From JAIQFL01 sp035501495 (GTDB lineage: Bacteria > Acidobacteriota > Terriglobia > Bryobacterales > Bryobacteraceae): a stretch of 64,000 bases of DNA. Shown in pieces: positions 59,787 through 64,000 of this stretch (its first letter is position 1; every line of letters begins with the position of its first letter). The notes beneath the pieces were generated by a model that saw nothing but the letters and a program-made list of their open reading frames with translations, was not told the DNA's origin and searched no databases. The translations under genes were made by a program, and so were the position numbers. The stretch lies in the NCBI GenBank assembly GCA_035501495.1, contig DATJWB010000208.1, positions 1-64,000 on the forward strand, written 5' to 3'.

Positions 59787-60542
59787 GTGAGGCTCAAGGG
59801 TAAAGTTGCTCTCATCACAGGCGCCAGCCGCGGAATCGGCAAGGGCATCGCCGAGGTATTCGCCGAGGAAGGAGCCGACGTCGCCGTAAACTACGTCGCC
59901 TGCGGACAGGCTGCCGAGGACGTCGCCGCGTGGGTCCGCTGCAAGGGACGCCGCGCCATGACCGTCAAGGCCGATGTCGCCTGCCGCGCGGAAGTGGAGG
60001 CCATGGTGAACCAGGTTTGGGAGGAACTCGGCCCCATCGACGTGCTGGTGAACAATGCCGGCATCGAAACCATCGTGCCGTTTCTCGATCTCACCGATGA
60101 ACAGTGGACGCGTCTTGTCGATGTCAACCTGCGGGGCGAGTGGCTCTGCTCACAGGTCTATTGCCGCCGCGCGATTGCCGAAGGCCGCAAGGGCAACATC
60201 GTGATGATCGGCTCGATTCAAGCCGGCAAGGTCCTACCTGGACGCACGCACTACGCACCCACGAAACTAGGTCTCGAAGCCCTCACCCGCAATCTCTCCG
60301 CCGAGATGACGCCTTTGGGCATTCGCGTCAACTGTGTGCACCCGGGTTTGATCGACACCGACATGACCGCCTGGGTGATGAAGCGCCCCGACCTGCTGCC
60401 GGGCGTCCTCGCGCAGATCTCCCTGGGCCGCGCCGGCGAACCGCGCGAGATCGGCACGGTGGTCGCCTTCTTCGCCTCCGACGAAGCCAGCTACCTGACC
60501 GGCCAATCGATCCACGTCGATGGCGGTTGGGTGGGCAAGTAA
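59787..60542 (+). CDS. Short-chain dehydrogenase/reductase
   Basis: 251 residues from a GTG after GGAGGG. The cofactor motif is TGASRGIGKG and the structural motif NNAG; the catalytic residues are Ser143, Tyr156 and Lys160 in YAPTKLG. FFASDEASYLTGQSIHVDGG closes the fold. Of glucose-1-dehydrogenase/FabG type, it probably oxidises or reduces a sugar or keto acid in the cytoplasm with NAD(P). It follows the glycosidase-like gene by 9 bp. Confidence 0.9.
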   Translation: MRLKGKVALITGASRGIGKGIAEVFAEEGADVAVNYVACGQAAEDVAAWVRCKGRRAMTVKADVACRAEVEAMVNQVWEELGPIDVLVNNAGIETIVPFLDLTDEQWTRLVDVNLRGEWLCSQVYCRRAIAEGRKGNIVMIGSIQAGKVLPGRTHYAPTKLGLEALTRNLSAEMTPLGIRVNCVHPGLIDTDMTAWVMKRPDLLPGVLAQISLGRAGEPREIGTVVAFFASDEASYLTGQSIHVDGGWVGK

Positions 60543-60556
60543 CCTCGGGACCTCTG

Positions 60557-61276
60557 ATGGCGCGAAAACTCATCGATCTCAGCATGCCCGTGCATAACGA
60601 CATGGTCAGCTTTCCCCGTGTCGTGCGCCCCGCGCTGGTGATGTACGAGACCTGGCGGCAGTTCGCCGAGCGTGTCGGCGCGGCCAAATTCGGTGTGGAC
60701 TGGCTCACCGCCCACTGCCTGATCGTCCTGGGCGACCACATCGGCACGCACATGGACTCCCTGCGCCACATGCGTGAGGACGCGCCGGGCCCTGAAGGAA
60801 TCCCGCTCGAGTACTGCTATGGCGATGGCGTCTGCCTCGACTTCCGCCACCTGCCCAAGGGCGCCGGCATCAGCGTGGACGACGTGAAAGCCGCACTCAC
60901 GAAAATCGGCTACACGCTGAAGCCACTCGACATCGTCTTGATCCACACGGGTGCGGGCGCGATCCAGCACTCGGAGGCTTACCTCACCGACCACGTAGGC
61001 ATGACCGCCGAGGCCACCCACTGGCTGCTCGACCAGGGAATCAAGCTCATGGGCATCGACGCGGTGACTTTCGATCCGCCGGTGTGGGCGATGTTCGAGC
61101 GCAAGCAGTTCTGGGAGGCGCATCGCGTCATGCTCACGCGCGAATACTATCACCTGGAAAACATGGGGAACTTCGCGCAGTTGCCGCCCACCGGGTTCAA
61201 GCTGAGCTTGTTTCCCATCAAGTGGGTCAACACCACGGCGGCGCCGGTCCGCGCCGTCGCCATTCTTGAGGATTGA
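60557..61276 (+). CDS. Cyclase-family protein (kynurenine formamidase-like)
   Basis: 239 residues. The metal-binding motif His61-x3-His65-x-Asp67 in GDHIGTHMDSLRH defines the cyclase/KynB-like family. DIVLIHTGAG and LMGIDAVTFDPP are also typical. Members hydrolyse amides or lactones, and next to dehydrogenases a lactonase role is plausible but unproven. The frame is open upstream within the SDR gene, but the ATG at 60557 gives the standard family start. It ends the same-strand run. Confidence 0.85.
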   Translation: MARKLIDLSMPVHNDMVSFPRVVRPALVMYETWRQFAERVGAAKFGVDWLTAHCLIVLGDHIGTHMDSLRHMREDAPGPEGIPLEYCYGDGVCLDFRHLPKGAGISVDDVKAALTKIGYTLKPLDIVLIHTGAGAIQHSEAYLTDHVGMTAEATHWLLDQGIKLMGIDAVTFDPPVWAMFERKQFWEAHRVMLTREYYHLENMGNFAQLPPTGFKLSLFPIKWVNTTAAPVRAVAILED

Positions 61277-61281
61277 CAACC

Positions 61282-61424
61282 GCCGATGTGGCGCGGGTAC
61301 TCATGCCAATGTGGAGATCGCACTGGGTAGGGTGCAAGGGCTCTCACGGACAACCGTCGAAGACACCCGAAAAGCGTCCCCATGAGTGGGGACGCGGCAG
61401 GCACGAGTGCCCGCGCCACATCGG
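61282..61424. repeat. 143-bp composite element with inverted REP-like ends
   Basis: CCGATGTGGCGCGGG (61282-61296) and CCCGCGCCACATCGG (61410-61424) are perfect 15-bp inverted ends. The right part (61368-61424) carries the full two-hairpin repeat with stem CGTCCCC/GGGGACG; the left copy is degenerate. It lies between the cyclase gene and the propeller genes. Confidence 0.7.
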
Positions 61425-61447
61425 CGCCCGAAGACCGGCGGTATTTT

Positions 61448-61524
61448 TGTGGGCAGGCGGGAGCCCGTGGGTACAGGGATGAAAAAGGAGAAAAGGGTGC
61501 CTGGCAAGAGTGCCCTGCGCCACG
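61448..61524. repeat. Second copy of the TGTGGGC repeat plus REP half-site
   Basis: TGTGGGCAGGCGGGAGCCCG (61448-61467), continuing TGGGTACA, pairs with the copy at 55453. AAGAGTGCCCTGCGCCACG follows near 61506-61524 and ends at the stop of the propeller gene. The rest of 61277-61524 holds no gene I can support. Confidence 0.55.
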
Positions 61525-62538
61525 CTACTGCTGATCGGGACTCAAGCGCCACACATTCCCCTCCCGCAGATTGGAGAGCCATACCGAGCCGTGGCCGATG
61601 CGCACCGAGTCGCCGCCCGGCCCGAACCACTGCTTGATCACCTGGTTCGTCGTCGGATCGATCTCCGACAGCGGAATCTGGAAAACCGTGGCCCATACGT
61701 GACCCGCGCCGAAGGCCAACTCGCCTCCGCTGCCCGGCACCCCGACTGGAATGTGCGTCACCAGTTTGGCCGTCTTCGCATCCACGCGCGAGACCGTGCC
61801 GTCGCCCTGATTGAGAGTCCACACCGAGCCCGTTCCCGTCGTCAGGAACCGCGGCTGCGGTCCGACCTCGATCGTATCGGTCACCCGGTTCGTTTCCGGA
61901 TCCACCCGCGTCAGCAGATTCTTCTCCGGCGTGGTCACCCACACCGCGCCTTCCCCGTAAACCACGCCCGCGGAGTTAGGCGCTACCGGAATCTCGGCCG
62001 CGACCCTATTGGTGGCCGGATCGATTCGCGAGAGCACGCCCTTGGCATCCGTCACCAGCCACACTGCCGCGGGGCTCGCCGCAATCCCGCCCTCGCTCTG
62101 CGAAGGAGGAATCGGCAGTGTCGCCGTCACCTGGCCCGTCTTGACGTCGATCCGCGAAAGCGTTTTGTCGCCGCAGTTCGGCACCCAGATGCTGCCGAAT
62201 CCCGCCGCCAGTCCTGAGCACGGCTTCTTCCCCACCTGCACAACCGCAGCCACGGTATTGGTCTTCGGATCGAGCCGGTGGACCGTGCCCTTCGGCCCGT
62301 TCGTCACCCAAACCGCGTCGTCCGTGACCACCTGCCAGTCCGGGGTACCCTCCACGGCAAACACCGCAATCGGCTGGATGGCCGACATCTCGCGCCGCAC
62401 ACCGGGGGTGGAGACGCCCGGCCGCGGAGGACGAGGCGATCGCTTCGGCGCTGCGGGCGCTGGCGCGCCGTCCTGAGCGCCGGCCGTGCCAGCCATCAGC
62501 GCAAGCAAAATCGTGAAGTGGGCAAACCCTCGCAGCAT
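61525..62538 (-). CDS. Exported Vgb/YncE-like beta-propeller protein
   Basis: 337 residues from the ATG at 62538 (AGGAGAA upstream); the longer open frame is opposite coding sequence of nothing known and is not used. The signal peptide ends AGTAGAQ. After a Pro/Ala-rich linker come about seven blades with the repeated pattern G-S-V-W-x-x-N and R-I/V-D-x-x-T-x-x-V (FGSIWVPNCGDKTLSRIDVK, GAVWVTTPEKNLLTRVDPET, GSVWTLNQGDGTVSRVDAK). It resembles virginiamycin B lyase and YncE propellers, but catalysis is unproven. A paralogue lies upstream. Confidence 0.82.
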   Translation of the reverse strand: MLRGFAHFTILLALMAGTAGAQDGAPAPAAPKRSPRPPRPGVSTPGVRREMSAIQPIAVFAVEGTPDWQVVTDDAVWVTNGPKGTVHRLDPKTNTVAAVVQVGKKPCSGLAAGFGSIWVPNCGDKTLSRIDVKTGQVTATLPIPPSQSEGGIAASPAAVWLVTDAKGVLSRIDPATNRVAAEIPVAPNSAGVVYGEGAVWVTTPEKNLLTRVDPETNRVTDTIEVGPQPRFLTTGTGSVWTLNQGDGTVSRVDAKTAKLVTHIPVGVPGSGGELAFGAGHVWATVFQIPLSEIDPTTNQVIKQWFGPGGDSVRIGHGSVWLSNLREGNVWRLSPDQQ

Positions 62539-62558
62539 CGATGAGTTCTCCTGAAATG

Positions 62559-63539
62559 CTATTCCGCCAGCGTGGCCTGGACGCGCTTGGGATCGAGCCG
62601 CCACAGCGTGCCGTTCTGGCGGTTCGACAGCCATAGTGCGTTGGCCCCGAACTGAATTGCCCCGCCGCCCGGCCCCCAGAACTGCTGCACCACTTTCTCC
62701 GTCAGTGGATCGATGCGCGTCAGCGGAAAGTCCGCCAGAGTTACCCAAATCGAGCCGCCGCCCGCCGCGATTCCTCCTGCTGCTCCCGGAACGCCCAGTT
62801 CGATGCTCTTGCTCACCTTGTTGGTCTTCGGGTCGATACGGTCCACCTTGCCGTCCTTCTCGCACAGCACCCAGATCGAGCCGTCGCTCGCCGCCAGCGC
62901 CTGCGGGCGCGCCGAGACCTCCACCCGCTTCTCCACCACGTTGGTCTCCGGATTGATGCGGAGCACGCGATCTTCGGCCGGGCACGCTGCCCATAGGGCT
63001 TTTTCTGCGAACACCAGGGCCGCGCATCCCGCGGGCACTCGCAGTTCCGTCACCACCTGGTTCTGATCGGGATCGATCCTCGAGAGCGTCGTCCGGTCGT
63101 CGCTGAACAGCCAGACGCTGTCCGTCCCGGCGGCGATCGCCAGCGGAGCCTCGCTTACGCCTGTCGCGATTTTCGCCGACACTTCCCACTTCTTGCCGTC
63201 CACTCGCACCAGCGAGTGATCGTCGCAGCTCGCCACCCACACACTGCCGAATGCCGAGACTGCTCCTCCGCACGGCTTCGAAACCCCTGCCACCGGCTGT
63301 CCCACCGCGTTTGTCTTGGGATCGATCCTATCCAGCGTGCGCTTGCCCGCATCCGGAACGAGCAGCCCGTCCGCGCTCGCGATCCATTCGGGCGCCATCG
63401 GGATCTCGGCTTCGGGTTTTAGCGACGAAAACGGGATTTGCACTCCGGGCGTTTTGATGCCCCCCTTCGGCGCCGCCTTCTGTTCCGAAGCGGCGAGCAA
63501 TAGCGGTATCGCGAGAAAAACGGCAGTTCGACCACGCAT
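62559..63539 (-). CDS. Exported beta-propeller protein, paralogue of the previous gene
   Basis: 326 residues from the ATG at 63539, with a signal peptide (MRGRTAVFLAIPLLLAASEQ). Seven similar blades follow (FGSVWVASCDDHSLVRVDGK, KALWAACPAEDRVLRINPET, GSIWVLCEKDGKVDRIDPKT, GSIWVTLADFPLTRIDPLTE), ending ALWLSNRQNGTLWRLDPKRV. Spacing to the downstream paralogue is 20 bp, so they form an operon that arose by duplication. There is no clear ribosome site. Both probably act in the periplasm. Confidence 0.8.
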   Translation of the reverse strand: MRGRTAVFLAIPLLLAASEQKAAPKGGIKTPGVQIPFSSLKPEAEIPMAPEWIASADGLLVPDAGKRTLDRIDPKTNAVGQPVAGVSKPCGGAVSAFGSVWVASCDDHSLVRVDGKKWEVSAKIATGVSEAPLAIAAGTDSVWLFSDDRTTLSRIDPDQNQVVTELRVPAGCAALVFAEKALWAACPAEDRVLRINPETNVVEKRVEVSARPQALAASDGSIWVLCEKDGKVDRIDPKTNKVSKSIELGVPGAAGGIAAGGGSIWVTLADFPLTRIDPLTEKVVQQFWGPGGGAIQFGANALWLSNRQNGTLWRLDPKRVQATLAE

Positions 63540-63773
63540 AGTCAGAGTTCCAGTGATTGCACCACAACTTGGGAGGACTGGCTCCAGGGCCAGCGTTCCG
63601 TACAGTATACCGGAAATTCGCGTTGACAAGCGCGGCTATCCGATGAAAAAATGATGGGAAGTTCTCAGAGGGCCGCGTCGAATGCCCACCTCGCCCTTGT
63701 CCGGCGCATCGCGGAGTTGTTGTGGATGCCTAACTCCGAGTCCTCACCCCGGGTTCGAACTCGATTGATTCGT

Positions 63774-64000
63774 ATGCGCTGCCCAACAGTGTCGCTTTCC
63801 GCCGTCGCGCTCGTGCTTCTGGCGCAGAATCCCCTGCACGCCCAAGCGCAGACCGCCTCTTCGCCCGATTTCTTCGAGATGAAGGTGCGTCCCGTTCTCG
63901 CCGAACGCTGCTACGCGTGCCATGCTTCCACCGCCATGAGCGGCCTGCGGCTCGATAGCCGCGAGGCCATGCTCAAAGGCGGCAGCCGCGGCGCCTCCAT
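63774..64000 (+). CDS. Start of a PSCyt1-type cytochrome protein, cut by the right edge
   Basis: Seventy-five residues are visible from the ATG at 63774; ATGs in the same frame at 63651 and 63654 are alternatives. A signal peptide (VSLSAVALVLLAQNPLHAQA) precedes FFEMKVRPVLAERCYACHAS, a CxxCH heme motif in the setting of the planctomycete cytochrome C domain, and then MSGLRLDSREAMLKGG. In acidobacteria and planctomycetes this domain usually heads DUF1549/DUF1553 proteins of about 800-1000 residues. The rest lies outside the window. Confidence 0.8.
   Translation, partial: MRCPTVSLSAVALVLLAQNPLHAQAQTASSPDFFEMKVRPVLAERCYACHASTAMSGLRLDSREAMLKGGSRGAS

Noticed and set aside
63622..63650. TTGACA before the partial cytochrome gene as a promoter
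   Set aside because: At 17 nt spacing the second hexamer is AAAAAA, which is not a convincing -10.

Overview
The window looks like chromosomal DNA of a soil acidobacterium, most likely of the Solibacter/Bryobacter lineage. This is inference from content, not a database match. The clues are high GC, a TIGR03435-type soil-associated gene, an Oar-like TonB receptor with a carboxypeptidase-regulatory domain, ADOP-type permease debris, many secreted quinoproteins and hydrolases with RGG-rich inserts, and a PSCyt1-type cytochrome gene cut by the right edge. I saw no tRNA, rRNA, CRISPR array, phage gene or insertion sequence.

Layout. 1-4.8 kb: a decayed redoxin-TIGR03435 gene, a tiny HTH protein, a large S9 peptidase and an exported protein of unknown function. 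5.2-8.4 kb: a TPR protein divergent from a Crp/Fnr regulator, then a radical SAM protein back to back with a Gly-rich protein. 8.5-14.8 kb: a quinoprotein coupled to a diheme cytochrome c, a broken membrane-protein gene, a small exported protein, an M28 peptidase and a permease remnant. 14.8-22.3 kb: a probable operon of ECF sigma factor, giant FecR-like anti-sigma protein, two ABC ATPases and two ABC-2 permeases, with a local tandem duplication. 22.5-29.8 kb: a plant-polysaccharide cluster (GH42-like, glucuronidase-like, CE1-like and CE7-like enzymes). 30-36.5 kb: gentisate dioxygenase, leuABCD and a divergent LysR regulator. 36.6-42.1 kb: tatC and tatA/B, a HIT protein, a collagen-like exported protein and an HTTM membrane protein. 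42.1-44 kb: purE and a Thermus-type isocitrate dehydrogenase. 44.3-61.3 kb: a TonB receptor followed by a same-strand run of glycosidases, sugar isomerase/ThuA proteins, two quinohemoproteins, an SDR and a cyclase. 61.5-64 kb: two beta-propeller paralogues and the partial cytochrome gene.

How the genes may work together. The 44-61 kb block reads as an oxidative glycoside-breakdown module: outer-membrane uptake, a GH95-like glycosidase, a Tat-exported isomerase-like protein, an isomerase-ThuA fusion, and PQQ-heme dehydrogenases feeding electrons to respiration. TatA/B and TatC in the same window could export its two twin-arginine proteins.

The least ordinary signals are these. First, a family of about 55-bp two-hairpin repeats appears at many intergenic sites, pairs up as inverted composite elements, shows compensatory stem changes, and in one case encodes the start of a quinoprotein signal peptide. 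Second, several genes have a -10 hexamer 6-9 nt before the start codon, suggesting leaderless mRNAs. Third, RGG-rich inserts recur in unrelated exported proteins. Fourth, several genes carry stops or frameshifts, which could be true decay or assembly error.
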